A DNA stretch of 64,000 nt from NCBI GenBank assembly GCA_000310025.1, contig FN649739.1:1210742-1274741 (forward strand), written 5' to 3'. Under the pieces are notes generated by a model. The model did no database searches, was not told the origin of the DNA, and saw nothing but the letters and a program-made list of their open reading frames with translations. Position 1 is the stretch's first letter, and each line of letters opens with the position of its first letter. Source of the DNA: Ectocarpus siliculosus (taxonomy: Eukaryota; Sar; Phaeophyceae; Ectocarpales; Ectocarpaceae). Positions 12,801-23,125 of the stretch are shown one piece after another. Made by a program: the position numbers and the translations under genes.

Positions 12801-13968
12801 ACGGCTACGGCATGCGTTTACAAGTTATGGGCGAAACTGTCGTAGGGCTTGTTTGTATCGTATGCATAGGGGGGGACGTTTTTCCCGGCTGACCCCCCCA
12901 CCCTTCTCGTGCTGCTGATCACGGCGCCCCTTGGAGTCGGCGGTTGCGCAGCAGTGATGTACGTGCGAAAGCGTCTCGTCAAAATCCGAAGAGAGTCGTC
13001 CCGAAGGAGAGAGTCGGGCCGAGAGCCCTTTCCGAACGGGTTTAGAATCTTCCATGTGATCCTTCGATGCGGGTGTGGGGCGGTGGGGTTCCCCCGCGCC
13101 ACGTGCGCCCCGCGCCAAAAGTCGACGCTATTTCAGCGTCACCTGGAGCTCAGTATTTCGCGGATAACGAGGGTGAACATCGCTACCTGCATGCTCGGCT
13201 TGCTACCCCGCACGGCATACTTGACCGTAGCCAACAGGTAGAGAGGGAAAGGAAGGGAAAGGGCCGGGGGGCGGGGAACGGGGGGGGGGGCGACGGGGTA
13301 TTGAGCCCTTGTCAGGGGGGGTATCCTCCTCCGAGAACGCGGATGAAGAGCTACAAGCAGCTCCTGCTCGGGATGGATGTTTTGGTTCAGTGCAGGGTTC
13401 GGGTCGGGGTGGCGAAGGCAGGGAGAGAAAGAATGAGAAGCAAAGTCCGTCTACCTTGCCCCCACAACACCACAGACCCCCGAGACACCTAGCCGCGGTG
13501 AGTGACGGGTAGCGACCTCCTCTAGACTCTAGTAGGAGGCCAAAACCCCAAGGAATTGTAAGGCTCCGGGGACCTGAAATGACTGTGACCCATTGGCTGG
13601 AGTCTTGGCGCATGACCCATAGGAAGCGTTTCCGCTCCTGCTGACCAAGAACAGCCACAGCAGTGACGAGAACACAAAAAAATGCCGTTCGTGTTTCTAA
13701 CTTGGCCTGATTCCCCCCTCTCTCCCCCCTCTTTGCTCGGGCAACGATCGAAAACACGTGAACAACTTCCGCTCGGGACCAAAAACACGCTCCTCCAAAG
13801 GTGTTCGCCACCTTGGGAAACCTTTCGGTGACCGAGGTGCGCCTGGAGGCCGAAGAAGACATGGGCAAGTACAACCATTTGGTCAGGTACTACGAAGACC
13901 TCGGGTTCAAGCAGCTGGAAGGGTCGAAGGTGCACTACGAGCACCACTGCGACCAAGTCTACCGCAAG
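9834..13968 (+). CDS. GNAT-family N-acetyltransferase domain (two exons)
   Basis: The exon 9834-9983 (50 codons) follows a GCTGTTTTTCAG acceptor and ends GAG|GTGAGT. It contains VKVDQDFRGIGLGPLLF, the acetyl-CoA binding motif A (R/Q-x-x-G-x-G) of GNAT enzymes, after a beta-4 strand (GHVKSVKV). The exon 13801-13968 (56 codons) follows CTCCAAAG, joins in phase 0, and contains VTEVRLEAEED and LVRYYEDLGFKQ, the typical GNAT motif B with the C-terminal 'YYEDLGF'. It ends at AAG|GTTCGA in phase 0 and continues into the fascin-like exon. The acceptor substrate cannot be predicted. The domain should transfer acetyl from acetyl-CoA to an amine. The intron between the exons is 3.8 kb. Confidence 0.85.
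9984..13800. other. 3.8 kb intron, no gene recognised
   Basis: It contains a CA-rich stretch near 11025-11050 and, over 11.1-13.25 kb, several medium-length open frames on both strands (for example a 104-codon minus frame at 11833-12147) that look like decayed coding sequence, but none matches a family I recognise. G-rich tracts occur at 13260-13320. Confidence 0.45.
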
Positions 13969-14321
13969 GTTCGATCCGTCCTGTCCTGTGGAAGGGACTC
14001 CGTCGTGTTTTTTTTTTTTGTTCAAGTTTGCGTGTGCGGTTCGCCCGCTTTGCTGGTGCACGTTTCTACGTAAGGGTGGGCTTTTTGCTTGCTGCTGTTT
14101 GCGGTCAAGTCTTATCGAGGCAGACGGTGTAGCACGGCTACGCAGGTGTAATGGGGATGATTGGGAAAATATCCAGACCGCTTCATTCTGACCCACACAC
14201 CTTCTGTCGCTATGCACGAACACCTGAGTACTGCTTTCCTTTAGCAGCTCTCTTCTACACCTCCCCCTGCCGATGCCACCCCACGCTTGCCCACGTTGTT
14301 TCCTGCCGCTCGTCTGATCAG

Positions 14322-16230
14322 ATACCGATGATTCGGCAAGTGTCGGCGCGGGCCCAGCCCCGTTCTCGCCGCTCCCCTCGCCTCGTGGACAACGGCGGCT
14401 GGTTCTTGGTGGTGAGGCTGCAGACCAAGGCGGGCAGTTTCGTGCGCTCCACCGCCGACGGGGACGTCGTCTCTCCTGGGGCACTTAACAACGCCTCCGC
14501 CACCGCCAGCACCACCGCCGCCGCCCACGCCGCTGATGTTGACACAGAAGAAGATTGTGAGAATGCGGGGGATTGTTGCATGGGGCATGCTAGGAGCAGT
14601 TCTGGTAGCGGGGCTGAGTCTACTTGTGGTGCGTTGGCGGCGGCGGCGGCGGCGGGCGCACGAGCGTCATTAGCGACAGGAGAAGCTGCCACAGGTTGGG
14701 GCTCCTGTGGTGGCGGTGACGGTTGTGCTGCACCCGCTGGGAGAGGTTTGGCAGCCACCGCAGCAGCACCAACCATTGCTGGTGGCGTCGTCGAAGAATG
14801 GAGCGCCGGCGAGGGGGACAGGAAATGCGGCGGTAGCAGTAGCGGCGGTAGTGGTGGCTTTGGCACCAACTCTCCGGGGGGCGGAGGAGCGGCCGCAATT
14901 GGGTGCGGCGCAGGCGGAGGTGGCGACGCAGGGGGCGGGGGCGGGGGCGTCTCGCAAGGACAAGGAAGCAGATACAGGGGGGGGGGAGGTGCTGCAGCAG
15001 CAGTGACTGGGAGAAGCGGAAGCGGGGGGCGTCGAGGTCAAAAGGACGATAGTGACAGCATCGGAGGAGGGGGAGGTAAGAGCAAGGGTCGGCGAGGCAG
15101 GGGCACGGACCACCTGTGGACGCTGATGGTGCATGAGGTCCGCGGGATCGTCTGCTTCGAGAGCGCCTACGGGAAGTACCTCTGCGTGGAGCCCGACGGC
15201 AAGGTGGTGGCCGACCGGTCGTGGGACAACTCGTGGGAGCAGTTCAGGCTGGAGAGGTTCGCCGACGTGCCCGCCGCCCCTGACGATGGACATGGCCCAC
15301 CTGGAGCACCCGACGAGGGGACATCGTCGGCAGCATCATCGACATGTGGAAGCGGACGTGGCGGTAGCGGTGTCTTGGGGGCTTCCCTTGGGCGTGAGGG
15401 ATTCAGAGAAGGAGGAGAGCAAGGCTCTGGCATTGAGAGTAGAGCAGAAGGAGTTGAGGGGGGCCAACGGACAGGAGCTTCTGTGCCGCAGGTGCCTTCT
15501 TCCGGGGTGGCCACCAGCGGGGTACGTGGCGGGGTGTCTCCACCTCCCGGCGGCCGCGGCAGCGACGGCGGAGGGGTGTCCAAGACAAAGCATCGGTTTG
15601 CCCTGCGAACGTACCACGGGCAGTACTTGAGGTATGTAGTTTGGCGCTGACGAGTTGTGTCTACATCGAGCATGAGGAGTCTGTGTGTTAGAAATGGGTA
15701 GCGTAAGACGACCGTTCTTGCTGTCAGCCGGCGTTTACTCGCTCTCGGTTGGAGAAACGTGCCTCTTTTTTTCGAACCCTTGTCAGCTTCTCATGGGCTA
15801 AGGCATCACACTAACCCCCCATTGCATGCCCATAGGACAACCCGCTCCCCCTTGCCGCTCTCTTTTTTACCACCGTCATTGTCGTCCTCGTCGGTACTGT
15901 TGTTGTTGTTGTTGTTGTTGTTGTCGTTGTTGCGCGCAACTCATCCCGTCCCTTGCTGTTACCCTCATCGTTCACCCTCATCCTGTCGCCGGCGAAAATG
16001 TTCCTGTCGAACGTGGAAACGCACTCACAGTAGTTCAAGGATGTTCTATTTTCATTCGTCAGCCGGTTAGCGCGGTCGATGCTGACAAACTCACACTCTC
16101 ACACCCACACGACGACGAAACAGCATCGACGCGGACTTCGGAACGGTCTCGGCCTCAGCGCAACCGGTGCTGTGGACCACAGACGAGAAGAACGCCATAT
16201 GTCAATGCGAGGGGGCCGTTCCATGGGCAG
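14322..16230 (+). CDS. Fascin-like beta-trefoil domain following the GNAT domain
   Basis: The exon 14322-15631 follows CGTCTGATCAG in phase 0 and ends TTGAG|GTATGT in phase 2. The exon starting at 16124 (after GACGAAACAG) completes the serine codon in phase 2. Repeats of the fascin type are read in order: LVVRLQTKAGSFVRSTADGD, then after a ~190-residue Gly/Ala/Ser-rich insertion VCFESAYGKYLCVEPDGK with VVADRSWDNSWEQFRLERF, then ALRTYHGQYL joined across the intron to SIDADFGTVSASAQPVLW. The 'GxYLxxxxDGxVxA' pattern plus tryptophans is that of fascin/FRG1-type trefoils, which bundle actin or bind ligands. The end of the last exon is unresolved: the frame stays open to a stop near 16476, or it splices toward the MIOX-like exons at 17090. 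A fusion of GNAT with a fascin trefoil is unusual. Confidence 0.8.
15898..15934. repeat. (TTG)n microsatellite
   Basis: About ten TTG units in the intron between the two fascin exons. Confidence 0.9.
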
Positions 16231-17089
16231 CCCCCCCTCCGGCGTCGAGGCGACAGGCAAGCAAAATAGCCCTCATTTGCTTTTGTTCTATGCCCATGTC
16301 CGTCGGTGTCCGCCCGCGCTCACGACTTCCTCCGTCTTTTTCCTCCTTCGGCCGCGTTGGTATTTCGGGGGCTGGTCGCACCACTAGCTTTCCCGATGGG
16401 CGTCTCTCTCGTTTTCGCGCTTGTGCGTGTTCACGCAACATGCATTGCCTAAGATGGAATTTCTTGTGCTTGTAGACGCGGCGGTAGTGACGGGTGGGGG
16501 GTATTGCAAGCACCCCGTAGCAGCAGCAGGCAAGGTCGAAAGCTGTTGCCGCATGATGAGACGTCTGTCTCTGGCTGCTCTCTGTCCGTGCGGGCGTGGT
16601 TGCTGCGTAAATCGCTACTGTCTTCGTCGTGATCATTGTTGTAGTTGTTGTCGTTGGCGTAATGGCTGGCACCTTTCCCCGTCTCTGTATTCCTCGTTCG
16701 GGGTCCTTCTCCACCCTTCCACCTCGGATTTATGATATTTGGAGCAGCCTGAGGAATGCCCTTCTCACCTGTAGAGCTGTGTCTCCCCGCGTTCAGTCCC
16801 CCCCCCCATCTTTCTCATGTTTTGTTCATTTTCTCCCCCCTCGTCCGTTGCTCGCCTCCTCGTCCGCTTTCGGCCGCGTGGTTACTGCGTGCGTGTCGCG
16901 GGCGTGAAATGGTCCACGAACACGACGATGACGACGACGACACATGGAACCTTTGCCAAACTACCATGACCAATGGCGACGACGCTGACATCTATGTCAA
17001 CGCCGACAATAAACGGCACACGACAACGACAAACGCCGTCACCATCGTGACAAAACGGCAAACGACGGCAACAACAGCTAGCCCTGCAG

Positions 17090-19851
17090 GCACACTGGCG
17101 GAGCATGCGGCAGGTCCAGAGCGTATCCTTCGTTACCGCTGTTCGGGACAAGTACATGAGCTCCTTCGGCAGGCGGGGAACATTCTCGGTGAGAACAAGA
17201 AATGTAAAAAGACGAACGAACATGCGTCTTGTCGGCGTTATCCGAAGGCTCGTTGTCGGCCATTGTCTACCCCTCGTGGTGCAAGACAGGCAGGCCCAAC
17301 AAGCGAAGAAGACGGAAGGAACGGTTAATCCTCCGCGGGGTTCTGCGCAAGGCGTCTCAAAGTCAAAATGATTGAACCGTCCAGGGGGGCAAGGGGTTGA
17401 GGAAGTAAGAATCATTGACTACCACGCTTTCCCTCGCGACTTACACCTTCCCTTCTGGGTTTTTGGTGTTCGAAACGCTCTTATATTTGGTCTGGTTCAG
17501 CTCTTATGTTGGATCTGGTTCAGCTGGAGGTTAGTGGTCTCCTGGATCTCGTGGCTGACCACAGGCCTTGCCCATGGAGTATCTTCAACGGTTGGATGAT
17601 GTTTTTCCTTCACATTCTTTTTTCTAGCTCACGCCGCCGCCACATGTCTGCTTGTTGTGCCGTCTGTGCCAACTCGAATGCTGACGACGTACCGTTATTT
17701 CCCCCCCGTCCGTCCGTCGTGGTTTCGTGTGTTCCCGTCGTAGATCAAGGATGCTCTGGATCTACTCGACCGGCACCACGATCCCCTGCAGTCGGGGAGT
17801 GTGTCGAAGCTCAGCTTGGCGGGGCTGATGGTACTCACAGCCGAGGACATCCGGGAAGAAGGGCTTCCCGATTGGATGCAGGTGAAAAACATGCGCATGT
17901 CTGCAAGTTCATGGAGCGTGTTGTGCAGATGAAGTCTCGCGTGTTGCTGGTTTGAAGACTCGTAAAATGTACGGTGATTTTAGCTGGGTTGTCTGCTGTT
18001 GGAAAATTTATGCGTTTTGCTGCCTGCCAGATTTCCGACCCTTGGGGCTGAGCTTGAAAACCATCCGCTCAAGGCATACTTGGACATCCCTGGAGAAATC
18101 GTTGTCCAGTCTATCAGCGGCGATTGGTTGAAACGTTTCCCAGCAAAGTGCGCAGCAACAGTCAACAGCAACAAGCAATTCATTCCGGAGTGCTTTCGAG
18201 CGACCCTCCCATCTAAGACAGCCGGAGCGCTCTCGCGAAGCTCCGATGACTTCGTGCAGCCCTGACCTGTTTGGGATATATATCCCGCCTGGTCGGCCCT
18301 GTGGGAACAATGCTCCGTCCTCTCGAGTACGCGTGGTCAATGGTCTATCCTCTAAGGTATGCGAAGCATGAGAACGCCCCCCCCCCCCCCCCCCCCCCCT
18401 CCCCNNNNNNNNNNNNNNNNNNNNNNNNNNNNNNNNNNNNNNNNNNNNNNNNNNNNNNNNNNNNNNNNNNNNNNNNNNNNNNNNNNNNNNNNNNNNNNNN
18501 NNNNAAATTTTCGGGTTTTGGTGTTTTAAAAATTTTAAAAATTTCGGGGGTTTTTGGGGGGGTTTTTTGTTGTGGAAAAATTTTTGGTTTTTGCTCCCCC
18601 CCAATTTTCCGCCCCTGGGGGGGGGGTTTAAAAACCCCCCCCCCAAGGCATTTTGGGACTTCCCGGGGAAAATTTTTTTCCCTTTTTTCGGGGGGGTTGG
18701 GTTGAAAGTTTTCCCCCAAAAGGGGGCGGCACCATTCAACACCAAAAAAAATTTTTTTCGGGGGGGTTTTGGGGGGCCCCCCCCTTTTAAAACACCGGGG
18801 GGCTTTTCGGAAAGTTCCGAGGATTTTGGGCCCCCCTGCCCTTTTTGGGATTTTTTTCCCCCCGGGTGGGCCCTGGGGGAAAAATGCCCCTTCCTTTGGG
18901 GTAGGGGGGGTAAAGGTTTTTTCTTTTAAGGTTTGGGAAGCAGGGAAACCCCCCCCCCCCCCCCCCCCCCTCTCCCCCCTCCGTCCGCCCGCCCACAATA
19001 TATTATAACGCCGAAGACAGGCCCATCGGTCTTGTGCACGGGCTCGGTCGCATCCTGCACTTCCTGGGGGAAGATACCACGGGTGCTGGCGGCGCCTGTG
19101 GTGGTGGTGCTGCTGCTGCTGGCGATTCTTCCGCTGCTGCGGGGGTTACGCCGACCGAGCGGGAGTGTGCCCTGGGGGAGTACTCGTGGGTGGTCGGGGC
19201 CCCGTTTCCTGACGGCATCACTTGCCCGAGGTAGGCGGGGGTCCCCTGCGCTTGGTTCTTTTCTTGTCTTGGCGCTCCTTTAGACCGGCGTGCGTGGTTC
19301 GAATCGTTGCGTCTTTGCTTCTTCCACAGCTGGCACACAAGCCCGAGGCCTTCCTCGAATGTCCAGGGCACTTTCTAGCGCTTGACTGTAGGCAAGTGTG
19401 CCAGGACGACGCCCGTATTTTCCTCTATCACTCCTTCTTGACTGTCTGTTGCCCGCGAACTACGGTGCCTGAAGTTTGTGACAGTTTTTCCAGCGCGTGA
19501 ACTGTGCTGACCCAACCATGTGGACCCCTCTTTTTTTTCGTTTCTCTCTCTCTTCCATGCGCGTGCCTCTGCGTCCCGGGGACGAAACAGCTACAACGAT
19601 GACAACGACGACGCCCTCGACGAGCGATACGGGGCCGGTGGAGGCAAGCCCACCGGAATGTACCGGGAAGGGTCGGGCCTCGAGAACGTTCTCCTTTGCT
19701 TCACTGGTCCTGAGTACATGCACATGGTGCTAAGGTAAAGTGATTGTTGTTGGTGTGGAGCGGGTGGGGTTGGGCGGTGCGGGTATTTGTACCTCAAGCC
19801 GATTTTTGCTCCTCTTCCTACCTCGTGTTGGTGTTGTCGTAGGTGGCGATG

Positions 19852-19894
<43 letters not shown>

Positions 19895-20777
19895 GCTGTT
19901 GTTGTTGTTGCATTTGTTGGTGGTGTTGTTGTTTGTGGGTGTACAACGGTGGCGGTGGTGATGACACCTTGGCACTGCCCTTCGTTTCTACCCCTTCTCA
20001 GGAACCACGGGGCCACCAATATCCCCCCGCGAGGGTTGGCGATGCTCCGCCTTTATCCGCTAGAGCCGTGGCACGCCAGGGACGGCTACACAGAGCTTGA
20101 GAGCGCCGCAGACAAAGACACGAAGAAGTGAGCGAGCGGTACAGCTATTGGCACCGCATCAGGATTGCGAATACCCTAGCGTTTTCGCCGATGATGGGAC
20201 TGTGTTTTTGCAATAGCGGAAATTGCAGCTCACGTGGTCTGGAGGAATCTCGTGTGTTATTTTTTTCGTTGATATTGGTCGGAGGGAGTTTGTCTGATGC
20301 CACGCCGGGGGACGGAGATGTGCATTTGATGGTATCGAGTTGGAGGTAGAGTAAATTTGAATGGCGTTTTTTCAACAACAGGTGATGGTGTGAACCTCAT
20401 GTGAGGGCACACATGTGTTGTGTTTGACAGACGACATGGTGTTGTGTGTGTGTCAACTACAGAGTAGTTGTTACAGACACTGAGGTGTTGTATGTTGTTG
20501 GAACTTTGTTGTTTTTGCGGCACCTATTTGTAATTGTTTTGGAAAACACATGCTGTGTCGTATTCGTCAGCTGAGAGTTGCAACAAAACTACAAGCACAA
20601 CTTTATCCAACCCTGCCCTGCGACCACGACAGAGCTGTGCGCCAGTTCGACGCGATCCGACGATCGACCCTGCACAGCGTCACCGTGCAGCGGCGAGAGG
20701 CCAACCTGGAGCGGGCCTGGCACAACCATCTCAGCGACCTCGTGGACAAGTTCTTCCCTGGGGATCTGGCCTGGTGA
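17090..20777 (+). CDS. Myo-inositol oxygenase (MIOX) homologue lacking most iron ligands
   Basis: Exons 17090-17188, 17744-17881, ~19022-19230, 19330-19391, 19591-19734, 20002-20127 and 20633-20777 (TGA at 20775) read as MIOX in order: WRSMRQVQSVSFV (family YRxMHxxQTVxFV), IKDALDLLD, LTAEDIREEGLPDWMQ, GLVHGLGRILHFLGE (family LLHDLGKVLALFGE), a Gly/Ala insertion, SWVVGAPFPDGI, GMYREGSGLENVLL, PEYMHMVL, MLRLYPLEPWH and the C-terminus LVDKFFPGDLAW (family LIDKYFPGxLxW). Active MIOX binds two irons through His98, His123, Asp124, His194, His220 and Asp253 (mammalian numbering). Here only His123 is kept; the others align to Leu, Gly, Gly, Tyr and Arg. Most intron phases agree. The 17881/19022 and 19230/19330 joins are off by one phase, next to a low-quality region. 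The usual ~30 N-terminal residues are not seen, which leaves room for fusion with the upstream GNAT-fascin exons. A pseudoenzyme or a decaying copy are both possible. Confidence 0.8.
18000..18285 (+). other. Intronic open frame within the MIOX-like gene
   Basis: A plus frame over about 18050-18267 is open (ELENHPLKAYLDIPGEIVV.., stop TGA) but has no place in the MIOX alignment, which passes directly from DWMQ to the GLVHGLGR exon. Most likely it is intron or transposon sequence next to the LINE fragment at 18286. Confidence 0.35.
18286..18404 (+). mobile_element. LINE-2 family 3' terminal fragment ending in poly(C)
   Basis: Its reverse complement matches the start of the element ends at 57418 and 41789: C-tract, CGT..CTC, ACCATTGACCACGCG, CTCGAGAGGACGGA and ATTGTTCCCACAGG. 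The element therefore lies on the plus strand and ends with a ~22 nt poly(C) run at the gap. It sits in an intron of the MIOX-like gene. Confidence 0.65.
18405..18504. other. Assembly gap (100 N)
   Basis: Exactly 100 N, a placeholder length shared with the two other gaps. It is flanked on both sides by versions of the same sequence, so the true distance may be zero. Confidence 0.99.
18505..18970. other. Low-quality duplicate read of 18000-18404 (assembly artefact)
   Basis: This block aligns block by block to 18000-18404 but with bases merged into homopolymers: TTTGGGATATATATCCCGCC appears as TTTGGGATTTTTTTCCCCCC, CCCTGTGGGAACAATGCTCC as CCCTGGGGGAAAAATGCCCC, TAAGGTATGCGAAGCATGAG as TAAGGTTTGGGAAGCAGGGA. 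Both copies end in the same poly(C) run. It is not real sequence and not a gene; the pure-proline, glycine and phenylalanine frames over it should be ignored. Confidence 0.9.
19853..19913. repeat. (TTG)n microsatellite
   Basis: About 18 TTG/CTG units in the penultimate-but-one intron of the MIOX-like gene. Polycysteine, polyleucine and polyvaline frames over it are artefacts. Confidence 0.95.
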
Positions 20778-22496
20778 AACGTCGGTCCAACCGCAGCCTC
20801 AGTCGGAGCGGACCCGAAACCAAGCGAACCGAAACCAATCCAAGCACAGACCGTGACCGAGACCAAGCGGAACCAGGAACCAATGGAATTTGAACCGAAA
20901 CCAAGTGGCACCAGGCACCAAATCCGTAAGCGAGCAAGTGAGAACTGGATGCTTTCAACACAAGCCAAAGCCGCACCCAGGCGGAATGGGCACCGCTACC
21001 GATGGAACGAGACGATCGGGCCGACCAGAGACCGCGCGTCTGCATCGGAAATCTTGTTTCTGGCCGCCTTACTATCTTGCCGTGCGCGAGCGAGAGGCCA
21101 CGCGGGGGAGGGCGTATTTGGTTGGGGGTCATGTGTTCGAGGTTGCCACGAAGCCGATGTGGGTGTTTGTTGACACTTCGTCAAGCTTCACGCTGCCTGG
21201 GGGTGGGAGCGCCCTACGTTCGGCGGCACCGCTGTGGGTGCAATCAAGTGGTAATATTGTTGGGTGTTGTTGTTTATGCTCGGAGGAGCGATCACACAAG
21301 CAAAGCGTTACGTGTCTTGAGGTGTTGTTTGACGACTCAATCGACCTCCGCTGGCTATTTATCTGTGCCTCTGCCTGTTTGTCTTGTATAACTGCCGAGG
21401 CCCTTTGTGTCTGTCCGTGTTGTTACCGTGTTTCAAATGTTTTTTTCCGTCTTTGGTGCAAGGTGCTGTTTTCTACCGGTCGCGAGTTTGATGCGTGTGG
21501 GTGTGTAGCTGGGCAGGCCTAGATCGAACGGAGAAGAAAAGGGACAGAGGTGTTCGCATCGTCTAGGGCCTTTTTGTGTACGCGAGCGAGAGACTTTTAG
21601 GTCGAGGGGACCGTGTTTTTTTTTTTTCGAGAATCCAGGTGGGGATTCGATGTAAAGTAGGCACACAGACAGACGGAGACTCGAGAGAAGCCTGCAGAGC
21701 TTCAGAGAGGGAGAGGAACATTGATGATGCTGTGTTCAGCATGCCGAGCGGCACGGAGTTAGAGAGGAACATGGATAATGCTTAGTGTATCATGTCAGCA
21801 ACATTTTGCGTCGGGGGTACGAAACCCCCTTGATTGCCCCGCTTCTCGGTGGAAGGCATTTCCAAATCAGCATTGCGTGTTCGGTGTTTCTTGTACCATC
21901 GGGAGCATCCATGCTACAATATTTTTCTTTTTTCCCCAACATCGACGGGATCAGAGAGATTTTCGGGGTGAAAGTGACTTACCCCCCGCCCCGTAAATCG
22001 ACGGGGGAGGGTGGCTTAGCGGAAAGCATGTATGTGTGGCTTCATATTTTTCAAAGGATTCAGCTCCTTCGTTTCAAACGTAATTGCCTTTGTTTCGTGA
22101 TTTGATGAGGTCATGCTAATCGGAGGGGCGACGAGATGTAAATGTAACACCCGGCTTCACGAGTGCGGGGGAAGGGCGGCGGGGGGGGGTTCATTGCATC
22201 ATGATAGGGTGATCGGAGGTGGGTACCGCAAACCTTCAACACACTTTAGGCCATGCTGTCGCATGGCCTTGTATTCCTTGTATTCTGAATCCCACCTCTC
22301 TCAGAGGACGTGGGTGATGTAGAGAGGGGCGAGGGGGCCCTCACCACGGCGGAATTACCTCCCGTTGGTCGATCCCCCTCCCTAGATGAAGATGGTGTGT
22401 CCGCAAGCGTGTCACGTGATACGCGTGATTGACCCCCTTTCATGGTTGTATTTTTTGGTGCTTTCAGAGTATTTTGCCACGCTGTGGCGTGTCCCG
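20778..22496. other. 3' flank of the MIOX-like gene, no further gene recognised
   Basis: The first ~130 bp after the stop carry imperfect CCGAAACCAA(G) repeats (20810-20910), probably 3' UTR. The remainder contains only short frames and no recognisable motif. Confidence 0.4.
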
Positions 22497-22889
22497 TCAT
22501 CTATGAGAAAGCCTTGTGTGAACAGGCTTACGGCATATTGTTGCATTTTTTAAGAGTCTTCGAACAATAGTTACTATTGGAGGTCGCCCCGGCGTACTCC
22601 AGTCACCATGCATACCACTACTTCCAAATATTGGCGAGCACGCCTTCGATGGCAAGCATTCAGCGAGGTGGCTGTACCCTTGGTGCTGTCCAAGCCCTTG
22701 CACCGGGTATACGAGCGCGAGAATTTCGCCGATGGCCGGCGTGATCTGGACGTGCTTCGATCTCAAACTCACGGCGATTATCTGTTCCGTGATTGGTAAG
22801 ATGGCGAAGGACACGCGAGAGATGTGCTTATACCCATCTACCTCCGCCCAGAAAACAGATTCGTGCTCGCGCACTACTGTCGGGGCCAC
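22497..22889 (-). CDS. Unassigned open frame of 130 codons
   Basis: A continuous minus frame with an ATG start containing FWAEVDGYKHISRVSFAILP and a hydrophobic stretch (IGEILALVYPV). No family is recognised. Its length alone is not strong evidence in a region of this GC content. It could be a transposon remnant. Confidence 0.2.
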   Translation of the reverse strand: MAPTVVREHESVFWAEVDGYKHISRVSFAILPITEQIIAVSLRSKHVQITPAIGEILALVYPVQGLGQHQGYSHLAECLPSKACSPIFGSSGMHGDWSTPGRPPIVTIVRRLLKNATICRKPVHTRLSHR

Positions 22890-23125
22890 GTACTTGTAGC
22901 GGCAGCTTCTTATGGGAGGTTATTATGAAGCGTGCACTTCAGCGCTTTGAGCCTCACGGGCTTGTTCCAAGTATGCACCTCTACCGAAATATGAATGTCG
23001 CCCGGTGCTCATTAGCTTCCTCGTTGTTGAGCATCCCTGGCGAGGATGAGTGCCCCTAACTTCTTAACTTCTTACAAGCGGGCCAACAACTACGATTCTA
23101 TCTAACGAGGAAAGGTGAGGTCGCG

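Noticed and set aside
14318-15293. Minus-strand frames of 183-207 codons
   Set aside because: Antisense of the fascin-like exon, whose plus-strand reading contains clear trefoil repeats and in-phase splice sites.
16055-16085. tRNA A-box-like string GTCAGCCGGTTAG.GCGGTCGATG, also present at 38436
   Set aside because: Only ~27 bp are shared, no B-box follows at a proper distance and no cloverleaf can be drawn, so neither a tRNA nor a SINE is supported.
18567-19008. Pro/Phe/Gly-rich frames near the first gap
   Set aside because: They derive from the homopolymer-distorted duplicate read, not from genuine sequence.
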